The notes under the pieces are model-generated. The model saw only the letters and a list, made by a program, of their open reading frames with translations. It searched no databases and was not told the origin of the DNA. The translations under genes and the position numbers were made by a program. A stretch of DNA of 64,000 bases, from positions 1,927,001-1,991,000 of the forward strand of contig JAJFZO010000049.1 of NCBI GenBank assembly GCA_021397835.1, in the 5' to 3' direction. Below are positions 49,017 to 61,841 of this stretch, piece by piece (within the stretch, counting starts at the first letter, position 1; each line of letters starts with the position of its first letter). Origin of the DNA: Moringa oleifera. Lineage: Eukaryota; Streptophyta; Magnoliopsida; Brassicales; Moringaceae.

Positions 49017-52000
49017 AAAATTAATATCAGGCTGCTAGCACAGATCCATAATCATCTTTAAATAAATATATAATTTTTTTTATAAAAAAAAAGAAGAAGC
49101 AGGGCAGATGGGTTAGGGATAATTGGAAGAGAGGGCAGTGTCGTTGGTACTTTAGGCATGGTGGCATAATGGGGTAGGTTACGTGTATAGGACAGCAGAG
49201 GAATATAGAGATCATATGGTTGGCTACTGCTGCGCCTGCCTGTCTCGCCATCTCCACAGCATCTCTGGATTCCCATTTCTCGAGAATCTGCTGCTCCTCC
49301 ATTTCTCTTAGTTGTCAACAATTCTTCAAACTATAAATCCAATTCCACCGCTTGCAATCAGATTACAAATACTGGTTCACTCTGGAATACTACCAAGTCC
49401 CTAACATGCAATTGTTCCGAAATTGATCCGAAAAAAATTTGTTGTACTAATTCAGGACAGGCAAGGACAAGGAAATGAAGAGGACCCAGTTGTAGATCTG
49501 CCGCAGGCTGTAAGATTTCCGCTGATTTACAGACATTAGACCAAAAAAATCAGAACCCATCACCAGGTTTTAGATTTTTACTCAGGTTGTCTCCTGTTGA
49601 AGCAGCAATTCACCCTGGTTTGAAGCACCAAACACCCTGGTTTTCACTGTAATTGCCAACAGAGTAAACAAATTAAACATCCAGGACTTCAAGGCATTAC
49701 CCGTCTGATTTCCATGAGACTAATAACCAAACTGCGTTGATCATGTCGAGGAAGAGACCAGATTCTCGTGCTGGTTGACCTTCACTGCTTTTGATAATCT
49801 GAGACGGTGTTTCTTTTATCTTCCTAAGCCCTCGTGATCTTATCTGACCCCTGTGTGAATTTAGGGTCGTCAGGGCTGGATTTCGGTTTGCAGATTCTGT
49901 CATCCATGACGCTTCCGTGAAAATAATGCATTCACGATAAAAGGGAAAGCATGAACTTTCCCCGCTCTTTGGGTCAAAGCCAGTCTTACTATGCTATCAC
50001 ACTTGTATAATTTTGCATAAAAAGTCGGGTCTTTTGTTTTGTTTAATTCTGCATAGCCAGTTTCATTAATCTCGATAGAACAGGATCACACCATTTCTCG
50101 AAGAAAACCCAAAGAGAAAATTATATATTAGTCTCTATGGTTAAGATTTTGCCAATGTGGACGTAGTTAATTAATCTGGTTAATACCCAATTGTTGTCTC
50201 TATTTTTTCAGATTTTTTGTTTGTCTATAACGATTGCTTCCATCATGCTTCATTGACGTCTTGGTTCGCATGCAAAATTTCTGTTACTTGGCCCAATTTG
50301 AAGATAAGAACACTAAAACTTTGAAATACTAATATTAAAAGTTTAATCGTGATATCACTCTAGTGGTTGAGAAGTTCGGAAGACCACCAATAATAATAAT
50401 AATAATTCAAACATTTAAATTAGCATCATTTTTAAATAAAAATAAAAATTTAAAAATACTTGTACCTAAACATTTTCTGAAAAAAGAGAAATCATAGCTT
50501 GATGCGAATTTTTTGATTTTATGATTGTAATTTTTTTTGGTTTTATGATTTTTATAAAATTTGATTAAAAAATATGATATATTAATAAATTAATAACAAA
50601 CATCACGTTACATATGAAATATCGTGAGATCGTGGAAACATTAATTTTACATTGAAATAATATCAAATGTATTTTAAATAAAAATAAAAATGATTTGTTA
50701 TTTTTGAATGTTATTTACATTAATATAAACAATAAATAATTAAAATTAATTATTTTACTTAATGCATCAGATCATTATTAATTTAAATAAAAATTATTAT
50801 ATTAAATAAAAAAATTGAGCAATATATTGTGAATCGAGAATGTGCTATTAAAAGGGATGGTAGCTCTTTGATTAAATTTATATAAAATGGGTGTAGTTGA
50901 TTAAAGGAGTGTGGGGACCCACCCTTGGAGGTGCATAATCTTGCATGCCCACAGGAGGCATAGATTTTCAGGTTAGCCAAGAAAAGCCATGCCGTCCTAT
51001 AAATATGATTGTTATCCACATTTTGAATCGTCATTCTTACTTTATATCTACAACGCGTCACCGATTAATATCATATAAAATGACCTAAAGCATTTCGGTT
51101 CATCGCTTTTTCTAGGTTTTTAATGCTTTATGAATTTGTGATGTCACCATTTTTTTTTTGTCTTTGTGCTCTTTAATTTTGTCTACCGACATCATATTTA
51201 TGCAATATTTTTATATTTTTCAAGTTTTTTAAATAATAGAGTAAGTAAGTATAATAAAAAATTAAAATTATCGATATTTGTTAATTTAAAGTCAAAAATA
51301 TCAATTAAAGTAATTATAATGTGAATGTTTTAGTTTGAATGTAATTTAAAATATATTAAAAATTAAAAATATTTAAATCAATAACTTTAGTTAATAAAAT
51401 TTGTTTTATTTTTTTATGAAGTTATAAAAAATCATATTTTTATTTTATAATTATCTACTGATAAAATTTTAAAAAATTTATAAAAAATAGCTTGTGAACT
51501 GAAAAGTTATTTAAATCCAAGAGTTGAATCAAAATGACTTATATGATTTTATAGTTTTTTTAAATATTTTAATAAAAAATATTATAAATATTTTATAAAT
51601 TGTTGAAGTTGAAATTCAAATTAAATCATTTTTAAAAATATATATGAATTAATTTTTTAAAAATATTTGTCTTAATGAAATTCATTAATTTCTTATATTA
51701 GATTAAAAAATATTTTTTTAATAATTTAATTTAAGCATACATTCTCTGATTCTAAATAAGATCGACCTTTCATAATAACGAGAGGATGCCATCAGGGCTA
51801 AGTTCATTTCTCGCTATAATAAAACAAAGAAACCAGATCATGCATTAAGTGATCGATATTTCAACCACGAATGGCTTACAGAAGCACATGCATAGGCAAT
51901 ATGGGAACCCTAATCTTTCCCCAAATTAAAAGAATGCGGTGCATGAGATGACTACACTTACATTACACATACCATCAAAGTTGACAAAGAACCTAAAGTT

Positions 52001-55000
52001 TCGTCAACGAACCAGTGATGTTTTTGGTAAATCACATGTTATGTGTAACGAAGAAGACAAATCGTGCCCTAAGCGTTTTCAATTAGTGACCAAGACATGA
52101 CAATACGGAGCTGCAATAATACTCTCAATTAGTGACTCTTATTTATCCAATTGGGTAGTCCCATGATTTTGTATTTGGTGTTATCTGTCGGCTGATATGG
52201 TATGTATACAAAGTACCTAGATTTAGATTTGGCAGCATACCTTGAGTATCAAAATATTTTGTAATTTATTATTTAATTTAATAAATAAATAAATATAATT
52301 GAAAAATTTATAAATATTATTTTTTAAAAAAAATTATTACGTATCAATATTTTTTTTCAAAAATTTTAAGTTAATAAAGAGATTTTGATTCTCATTCAAA
52401 ACAAATACTAATAATATCTTGATATTTTGATGAACAATTTTAAGCTCTAATCATTTTAATGATTGATAAGAATTGAATTTTTTCAAATAAAATTAAAAAT
52501 ACATTTTTTATAATATGTAATAATAATATAAAAAATATAAAATAGAAATATTTTTATGAAATTATCTCGATAATTTTTTTAAAATTTAACACAATTCAAA
52601 TGTTTTACTGGAGTGAACCAAAATCTCGGACTGAATTAAAAGTAAAATAAAGTTATCGGACTGCAGCTCATTGATGTCAATGGGTGGCATCCGAATGCAC
52701 AATTGATTGGCTTTCACCTACAGCAATTACGCTGAGCTTCAACAGGACCACCCGAAATGATCTAAAAATTATGCAGAGACCAGTTACTGGAAAGTGGAAA
52801 CTAGCCATGATGATTATGATGTTGACAAGCAAAAGCCAATCAGATCCGGGTCTGCCTGTACAAAGCAGAACCCCGACCCTGTAACCCAAGACAAAGAAGA
52901 TGACGACAGGCCCAACTCATGGATCCTCTGGAAGCCCTTCTAAGGTTTAAACCCAATTGCCGAACTAGTCCTTCTGTTCTTTTACCAAAAAAAAAAAAAA
53001 AAACAAAGCTGACGAGCGATCTCTCCGAACTCGACCCTGTCTGCATTCATAAATGCAGAGAGAGCTTTATATGCGAACGGTGGACGAAGAAGCAGTGGCG
53101 TGTAGGGCAGCAGATCCCATGTGTTACACGTTGGGATTAGCACCAACAGCCTTCACAGTGATCGGACTGGTGAGAATAAATCTAGCCCACCAGGGATCTT
53201 TGTGGGGATAGTGCTCTACCTGTTTGATAATATGTGTGAAAGAATATTATCTATTATCTTTCTATAGGAGACAAGAGAAGAAAGTTCATTTACAATAATG
53301 TAAAAAGAAACACTTTTTTCGCATAATTGAATGAAAACAAGAATCCATTTGTTTCTTTACATGTTTTTGTTGATTTTTTTGTCAGCATCCAGTAGTGGCA
53401 TCCATCCAACTTTAACATGCAATATAATATCGTGATCCATGAGGTTTTCTTTTAATTCAGATACAAATACAATGTATCAAATTATTCATATTGAATATAT
53501 ATGATACATGTTTAGATTCTCACTTCTCATATCATTCAAAAATATTTACATAATAATTATACTTCGATCTTGAAAAAAAAATATCATTCAAGTTGATGAA
53601 GGTAAGGTTTGGAGTAGGAGGCTTGCAAAATAAAAGATTCCATGTATAAATCAATATAGTTGGGGTGTATCCTTGATTCGTAGATATCTGATTTTTCGGT
53701 AAAATTTGAAATATTGAATAAGATTATGCTTTTGAACAAGGTCAATTCAGCTACCTACTTTTCTAAAAATTTTGATCTCAATCTATCCGTGTTTTGATGA
53801 TGAAATTGTTCACATGAATTACGCTTGGACTAGTTTGATTTGTTCTACTTTAACTTTATATGCCATCTTCTGATTCACAGATCAGGATTAAAGTACCTGT
53901 TCTTAGAACCAAGTGACTTTCCTTGGCTTCCAAACATAATGATGATGAGAAAGGACCTATGGGAGCTGATGGCGGAGAAGAAAGCTGACCCACGAGAGCA
54001 TGCATGAGATCATATCAACTAAAGAAGAAGGCACTTGCAGATTCTGGGTGAGACTCTGTGTTTGTTTGGTGGGAGAATTTGAAGTTGAATGAATCAAATA
54101 GTAGAGTAATAAGTCGTCACCCTCAGAGAAAAGAGACACCACACACGCACAAAACCCTAATAATATTTTTCATCTGTCATGCTGCCACGCTTCAATTATT
54201 TGGGACCCTCCACTGTTCCTTTTGTCGCCTCTTGTCGGCTCCCCTTCTCCCTCCATCAACTTTCAATTTTTCTTCTCCGCAAAGCCCCTTTTCTTTTCCC
54301 TTTTCATTAATTTGTATATTACTATTAATTTATCATCCTATTGTACTAAAAATATTTTCGAATCGAACCAAGCAGTAGACTACCCATCTTTGACCTAGTA
54401 GTCATATATCAAAAAGGATACATAAAAAAATATTTGTATATAAAGCTTGAATCTTTCACGATTTAACTTTCAATTGGTACGACCCGGAAAATGTTTAAGT
54501 AATAAAAAGTTTGTTAGCAATGTGTCAAAATTTTTGAAAATTCGTCAATTGGAATAGAAAGTATTTGGTACTTGTTTATGAAAAAAGTTTTAAGTTGGGA
54601 TCGGTGTCTTATTTTCACTACAACAAAATTTAATGACAAATGAGAACTTTATATATAGTCATACTATATTTAATTTCCATAATTTGAGAGTCTAATAATA
54701 AGAGTATTGATTTTGTCATATCAAGGACGAAACAAGGAAAGATGTTTTGAAGTTTCTTGTTGTGTAGTTTACGTTAAGAGTAGATAGTTTTGTTAATTAA
54801 TTTCTTGGTTAGGTTGTCTTCAAACCCAACAAAATGAAACTTAATAGAAAAGCTTAATCTCATTGACTCTCGAACAAGATTTTTCATATGAATCTTGCAA
54901 TTCTAGATCCGGAGATTAAATAATATTAAGCAGTTTTGAACAAGAAAAAAAGGGTAATGGCATGGTATCTTGGCCCGTATCTTTAATTCATATCTATCTT

Positions 55001-55702
55001 ATTTCCTTAGCCCATATTTTTTGAAGCAGAAAGTGTGAGGGATGAGGACGATTACCCAAATTGAGATTCTTCGAGGATGATTTAATTTGAGTCTCAATCT
55101 ATTGGAATAAATTACGGTGCATAGGAATGTTGTTGATTTTCTGAATTAATGGTGGAAAAAGATTCCTTAAAGGAAAAAGAAAGAAGGAGATAAAATGAGA
55201 TAAACTTGAAAGCAAATTAAGTTACTATTAGAAGCATGAAAAAGGTAATTAATGAAGTGAAAGAGAATCTTTTGACAAAATTACAAGAGGCGTACTGTGT
55301 GCAAAGAAATCTTATCTTTCAGAAAGGCCAAAGGAAACCTAGGGTTGATTCATGAACGGTGCTTGAAACACACAGGAAAAGAGGGACATGAGGAGAACCA
55401 GAATAAAGACTTTTAACGATTATAAGGGTCAAAAGGAGAAAACCCACCACACGTATTCACACTCATGATTCCACCCACAATGAATTGCAGGGGATTATAA
55501 TAATATGAGACCAAAATTCCCAGCTTAAAATAACACCAAAGCAGCTTTTGTGCAGTAATATATTAATGAGTAGTCAAAACAAAAACATCCCTTCTTTCTT
55601 TGTTTCCATCATTCATAAAAGTGAAAGCCAACACATAAAGCCAGCACAGAAACTATCTAAAACATTCTTTCTTTGCACTGGGAGCAGCTGCAGACAAAGG
55701 AG

Positions 55703-55708
<6 letters not shown>

Positions 55709-55733
<25 letters not shown>
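55709..55733 (+). repeat. DAG1: CT microsatellite in the Dof leader
   Basis: About (CT)12 lies 45 bases upstream of the first coding exon, on the sense strand. Confidence 0.9.
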
Positions 55734-55777
55734 GAAGTCATCAGTTGCTTTTCTTTCACTTTTCTTTTTCTGAGTTT

Positions 55778-57227
55778 ATGGATGCTGCTAAATGGCCACA
55801 GGTGGGTAAAATTTTGATCTGTTTTATGCCAAGTTTCCAGTTCTAATTTATTCTGGTTTTCGAGATCTTTTCTTTTGGTCTTTTTCCTTTTTCTGGATTG
55901 ATCAGTTCCACTAGCTACTATAGCTTGTTTAGGCAGTTCATGTTTGTATTAATTATTTTCTTTTTTTAATTCTCTGTGAGGTGATGATGTTCATGGAGTC
56001 TGCATGTTCTATAATATATGGATCATACTTTTTGAATGATGAAGTTGGATTTAATTTGTTCTTGAAAGATGAAAGCAGCAGTACTGCACTTTTTCTTTCT
56101 TCAACTTTTTGCTTATGTTGTAAGTGATAGAAGAAAAGATCAGGAAGGTGTTATTTGTTAAATTATCATTTGCTATTTTAGTTCTCTCTTTTCCTTCTTC
56201 TGTGCTTAATTCTTCAAGAAAAAGCCTCTCTTGCTTCGTTTTCTGTCTTTAATCTGCAAAAGGTTAATTGGCATATATTCTTACGGGTTGATCATTTTTT
56301 CTTTTCTTCTGTCCTTATTTATGGAAAACATGTCTCTCCCACTTGCTCTCTCTCTAGGGTTTTCAAGAGGTTGGATTTGTGAAGCCCATGGAACAGATGG
56401 TTCATAATCCATGCAATAGGCCTGTGTTAGAGAGAAGGTCAAGACCTCAAGAGCAATTGAACTGTCCAAGGTGTAACTCAACCAACACCAAGTTCTGCTA
56501 CTACAACAACTATAGCCTCTCCCAACCAAGATACTTCTGCAAGAGTTGCAGAAGGTACTGGACTGAAGGAGGATCTCTCAGAAATGTTCCTGTTGGAGGC
56601 GGTTCAAGGAAGAACAAGAGACCTACGTCTTCATCATCATCAGCATCAGCATCAACAACAACAACAACGACAACTTCATCTCTGTCAGCTTTAACTAAGC
56701 TGCCAGATCTAAACCCACCAAGCCGCTCGCAGTTTGCTACTCAAAACCCTAAGACCCAGAAGGGCCAAGATCTTAATTTATCTTTCCCAGCTATGCAAGA
56801 GGGTCATGGTGTATCTCAGTATCTTCAAATACCCAAAATGGACAACAACCAGCAGCAAAATTCCTCTTCGTCATCTTCTTCTTATACTTCATCTCCTCTT
56901 TCAGCTTTAGAACTGCTCAGGTCCGGGATTGCCCCCCCGAGTACCTTCAACGCTTTCATTCCAGCACCGATGCCGGATTCAAATTCAATGTACTCGCCAG
57001 GGTTTTCATTACAAGACTACAAACCGACCATTAGTTTTTCTATTGATGGGCTTGGAAATAGGTCTGCCGTCCATGGGGTTCAGGAGAACAATGGAGGGAA
57101 GCTATTCTTTCCTTTTGGAGAAATGAAGCAGCAGCTCTCAAGCACTACTGAAGTAGATAATCAGAGTAAGGGGCAAGGCACTTCAACTGGGTACTGGAAT
57201 GGAATGTTGGGTGGAGGTCCGTGGTAA
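55778..57227 (+). CDS. DAG1: Dof zinc-finger transcription factor, DAG1/DAG2 type
   Basis: A 24-base first exon (55778-55801, MDAAKWPQ) joins exon 2 (56358-57227) across a 556 bp intron. The protein has 297 residues. The Dof finger at about residues 36-85 has all four cysteines in CX2CX21CX2C ([12 protein letters not shown], then [14 protein letters not shown]). It is followed by [15 protein letters not shown], the nuclear-localisation and DNA-binding tail that recognises AAAG sites. Several further blocks match my memory of Arabidopsis DAG1/DAG2, which control seed germination in opposite directions: the [13 protein letters not shown] start, [48 protein letters not shown] and GYWNGM. Low-complexity Ser and Thr runs separate them. 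Position next to the LAC6 and PNPOx-like genes favours the DAG2 locus (At2g46590). I cannot tell DAG1 from DAG2 by sequence. Confidence 0.92.
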
Positions 57228-58781
57228 AGAAGGAAAGAAAAAGGAGACCGCAGGAGACTACTTTTTTTTTTCTTTCTCTTTTCTGCTTTTTTCAGTCTTT
57301 GTCCAGAGCTAACAGATAGGGTTATATATGTTCCCTTGTTCTTATTATTATTTCTTCTACTCTTAAATCTTTTGAAGAATGTAATATTTTTGAAGCTATT
57401 TTGGGTTAGCTTCGCATGGGTTTTCTTAGAATACTTGTGTGTGTTAATGTAGATAGAAGAAGATGTGAATATGAGGCTGGGTTTTTGGTCTAAGCAAAGG
57501 TACCATGGCCAGTATTCACGAATTCTTCTGTCAGAAGTAGGGTTCTTCAAGTCCTGTATGATTAGCAGCTAAAGAAGGCATGTGAAATGAGATTGGAACC
57601 TAGAATGTGTCTTCTCTTGGCTCAATTATGACTTGGTGATCTGCAAAAGTTAGTGGGTTGATATATATCATTGTTGTCATTCGCTGTTAATCAAGTACAG
57701 GCTGATGCCGTCCAAGAGCTTTTGATCTCTCTCTCTCTCTTTCTTTCCAAAAGCAGGTCTTTGTGTGTCATTTCTGACATCTTATCTTCAGCTTCTGGTG
57801 AGATTCTTCTCCGCATGAAAGCACTTTCATGGAGTAACTAACCCCCTGAGATATGCCATTGTGGAGAGTGCCAATGCAAGCATTATCCGATTAAGTCTCT
57901 GGTGAAATCCAACTTGGAAACAAGAAAAACAGGTTGTTAAAGGAAATTGTACTTAAAACACCAGCTTACCTGCCCCAACTAAAAGCCTCAGAAAATAATA
58001 GTTTAACAAGCCCACTGGGATTTTAACGTTATCCCATTTCTTTGAATGATCATTACTTCCACGGTATGATTGAGAAGAAAAGGGGTTTTATATTGAAGGG
58101 CCGAAGAAAAAACGGACAGAGCCTCCCTCACTTTGGTCTTCGTAGTGGGCCCCCAGACATTCCCCTGGGCATGCGTGTTCAGAATTCTAAACCCAACCCA
58201 ACACAGTCGATTCCTCCTACAATTGACTACTCCCCACTTTCGTTACCTCTTATATTTTGACCCTTTCCCCTTTTGCTTTTTATGATATAAGCCAACAAGA
58301 CAAGATAGCATCTTTATAGACCTAAACAAAGACTAAAATTTGAAAGCAACCAATCCAATGGCATCCCTTATATGTGTTGTTGGAACTGATGCTGGGCAGA
58401 CTAAGTATCAGTAGGAGAAGTAACCCGTGAATCCTTAACCTACTCTCAACTTCAACATGAACTACAACAATAACCTGCTCTACAATGTGACTCTATAATC
58501 CAGGGTGGAAAAGATCATAGTTGATAGCAGAGTCAAAGTATGCTATAAAATAACAGAGCTACATGGAATTTCTGTTACTGTACAATGATCGCTCAACATA
58601 CAGTTATTTTCCTTCATTAACTAAGACATCTTGTAAAGGCAGTCAGGTACAAGAACATCATAGATTTGAATGTCCTTCCAGTTCTGACTTCTATACAGAG
58701 ATATAACCTTTTATAAGCAGATAAGAGAAGGATCAGTGGGTTTAAGCAGGCCAAACCAACTTTCTGAAACTGAAGCCAGAT
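57228..58781. other. Converging 3' flanks of the Dof and ORMDL genes
   Basis: The first 350 bases look like the Dof 3' UTR (T-rich, with a TTATTATTATT run). A short CT run is at about 57727-57742. No gene is seen. A frame at 58042-58260 has no recognisable feature. Confidence 0.5.
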
Positions 58782-61700
58782 TCACTTATCAGCATTGATT
58801 CCAAAGATCCGAACCTTGTGCATGTTAGGAAACTTTGCAACAACAAGCACAATAACAGCAAGAGTGTTGAAGAAGAGCATTGGATGCTGGTAGTCAGTTG
58901 TATGAGAGGCTATCAAGTACCTGTTGAAAAATAAAGTTACATGCAGATTTAATGACCTGACTCCTAAAGAACTCAAATAGGTCCTAGCACAAATCAATAG
59001 AGAAAAAATGCATGATTTCATTAGCATTTCACAGAATCCAGAAGCAAGTTTCATAAATAGATAAGATATTAAGGATTAATCAAAAGTTTCCTTGCAAACC
59101 AACACTAACATGAACCAGGTACATATGTACTTTCAAAATTATCTAATCATAATCACTCTACTGAACTCTGAACATTAGATTTTCAACTCACTGCATGTGT
59201 GGAATTAAAGAAGATTAGAAACTTCAACAAGGATGTAGGTCGAAGTTCGATTTGCAGCTAAAAATTACATTTTCTGGATATGTATGTGTCAGGAATCAAA
59301 AATAGATAGACCCAAATGCATGTAGAGGTGGCAAAATCTAGCTCCCAAATGCATCCTGCCTAAAGAAATCATTCAATTTGATGGTGCTCCGTTTCAATAT
59401 CTTGGGTATTAAGTTATTCTAACATATTCAAGATGTAATCTTTCTCCAAAGTGAGTCCGTTCAGAGCTCATGAAAACTCTTGCCAGCTTTTATCTTGAAA
59501 TTTCAGCCAGAACTCTGACATCTGGCCTAGTGAGACCCTAACATACAATGTGCCGAGTGCTGTCAAAATTTCACACACCAAAAAGTTCAAAAGTACCATG
59601 GCTTCAGCAGGATTTTTCACCTACATCACAGCAAGAGTTACGAGATCTATCCAACCAAAGTCCTAGAGTCGACCGACCTTAACAAATGCCTCACTCCTCT
59701 GGATGCAACTGCTGTTCAACTGGATATGTATGTGTTAGACACAAACACCTATGCTCATAGTTGCAATAACAAATATACATGCACAGCAGAAGCCAACACT
59801 TAAAAAGGAAATAGAACAGGTGTAAATGTGTCACACAACATCATAAGAGAAGACTTACAGCACCACAGGTACAACTGTCAGAAACTTTCTGTTTCGTGTA
59901 AGCTGCTTCCCATTATCTATCTGCTCCCACCAAGTCAACCTGTTATAGATTCCCTGGTCATCTGAGAATGGAGTTCCTTTCTTCCAGTGAAAGAAGTGAT
60001 AAGTTACCTGAAGGAAGAAGCAATCTCCTCAATCATGTTATACAAATTCTGAAACAACTTAAAAGTTAGTTTTGGGACTAAGCAGGACATGAATATGAAC
60101 ATATAATACTGAGAATGTTATGACCGCAGCAAGCTGAAGTACTTATATTATAAATGCAAAAACAAGATAATCTTCAACTTCTACTATAAAATTGAAAACA
60201 TGACATCTATCACATCAATCTTAGCAATGGGGGCTGTCATTGACAAATTTAGGTTTCTTCTGAACCGCAAGTCATCCCTCCTCCTTACCATCATTACACC
60301 TGTGAATTAGTAAACCTGCTTGATTGTTATAAGGCTCAGACTAGCAAAATTATGATGCTATACTGTGAGGAACTTACTATTGATTGCAAGAATCTTGATG
60401 CCTATATCGAGTGCAAGCCTATCTATCGAGACGGTAAGATGTGTAAATTGGAGATAACGATTCAAATACCCCATTCATTGATGATCTCACATCTGACAGA
60501 GGCCATCTAGAGTGGATGATGTAGATTTTCCTCTCGTTATCAGATATAGCAGTGGCTGATAAGTCTAAGTTTGTGATTCATTATTACATTTCTAATCTTT
60601 CAAAACGTCCCACAATGTCCATTAGAACCCAAGACAGGTGCCTGAATATTTACACATAAAAGATGAATATGTCCAATAAGGTGAGCACAGGTTGCATAAG
60701 GCTTTTGCAAGTTTGTCTTTAATTCATCTGTGATGTAGGCAGCCAACACACCCATTCAAGCATGAAAAATAGCATTATCAATGGACTTGGATCACAGCTC
60801 TGCAGCATCCATTTCTAGGAACAAACAGATACACCCACCGATTGAATAAAAACAGATCACAGGCTCAATTCAATCGACACCACCAGTTATTACTATTGAA
60901 AATTTTAACTTATAGATAACAATGCAATCACATGCAAAACTCTAACATAATTAAATCCCAAACTATTTTTGGCAGCAGAGGAATTTCTGGTACAAGAAGA
61001 GAGAATAATTTCTACATTCTAAAAGTTCTATTATCGTTTGCTATTAGATAAACAAGAAAGCTGAGAAGTTTTACTCAAATGAGTGTAACAAACAAACTAC
61101 TTCAGAAACCTAATATCACATATCAGAAACCAAATTGAAATGAATCCTATGAATCAAATCTTAATTGCAATTTTCTGCACCTCGGATATTCATGTCAACC
61201 AAACTGAAAGTTCAATTGAAGCACATGCTTGCATGATTCAACCCAAAAAAAAAGAGAGAAAGTAGAGCATGCTTGCAAGAAACTAACTTTCATAAGCAAA
61301 GCTGAAGTCATCAACATAATCAAAACCTAACTAATGCCTTGATTGTTCCCGAAGAAAAATTGTAGAACAGAACAAATAAACCCACCACCTCCCAAGAAGA
61401 AGAAATCACAAAAAATGGATCTTCGTTTTTGACACACAACAAATCAAATCAAACCCTCCGTAATACAACTCACCTAATAATAACTTGAAAACCCTAAATC
61501 CTGAACAAGAAATCACTGAATCCTACAGGCGGCAAGTCCCCAATTATAACAAATCCCAAATCTATCTTCCAATAAACACGCCACACAACAAAGAATAAAA
61601 ACAACCCAAACAGCACATACGTAAATGCGTACGCCCAAAGGTAAAAAGAACATACAAGGAAGTGGGCGAGGTTGACGACGGTCCAGGCCATGCCAGCGGA

Positions 61701-61841
61701 GCAACCGAAGATGGAGAGGACAAGCAGCCACGAGAAGAATAGTATGAGTATGTAGGTAGTCCACACCCCCGGATACATGAACCACTCCGTGTTCCGGTTC
61801 AGATCCGCTGGTGGCACCGCTTTCACATACAGATTCGCCAT
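58782..61841 (-). CDS. ORM1: ORMDL family protein (regulator of serine palmitoyltransferase)
   Basis: Three exons, 61841-61656, 60007-59859 and 58920-58782, give 157 residues, the normal length for plant ORMDL proteins. ORMDLs sit in the ER membrane, bind serine palmitoyltransferase and slow sphingolipid synthesis when ceramide is high. The N-terminus DLNRNTEWFMYPGVW is the family signature. Two hydrophobic segments follow (TYILILFFSWLLVLSIFG and CSAGMAWTVVNLAHFL). The conserved lumenal or cytosolic loop HFFHWKKGTPFSDDQG, then YNRLTWWEQID, is complete. The C-terminal pair of hydrophobic segments includes FLTVVPVVLYLIASHTT and FFNTLAVIVLVVAKFP, ending KVRIFGINADK. Introns are about 1.6 and 0.9 kb. 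The choice between ORM1 and ORM2 is not supported by sequence. Confidence 0.95.

Larger units (their letters stand above)
47766..55777. other. Gene-poor region of 8 kb between the WDR44-like and Dof genes
   Basis: The genes at its ends point away from each other, so both promoters lie here. AT-rich blocks cover about 48480-48900, 50290-50820, 51150-51740 and 52250-52620. A probable SINE fragment lies near 48917-49016. There is a run of A at about 52988-53003. Small frames near 49027-49320, 50783-51061, 52677-53140 and 54058-54378 have no recognisable domains. The large upstream space could hold distant regulatory DNA for the Dof gene, but I see no specific site. Confidence 0.5.

Noticed and set aside
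49027..49321. Small minus-strand frames ending in phenylalanine runs
   Set aside because: The tails are translated T runs and the N-termini match nothing known.
50340..50410. Second SINE-like A box followed by ATA repeats
   Set aside because: Only one half of the internal promoter is present, so the evidence is too weak.
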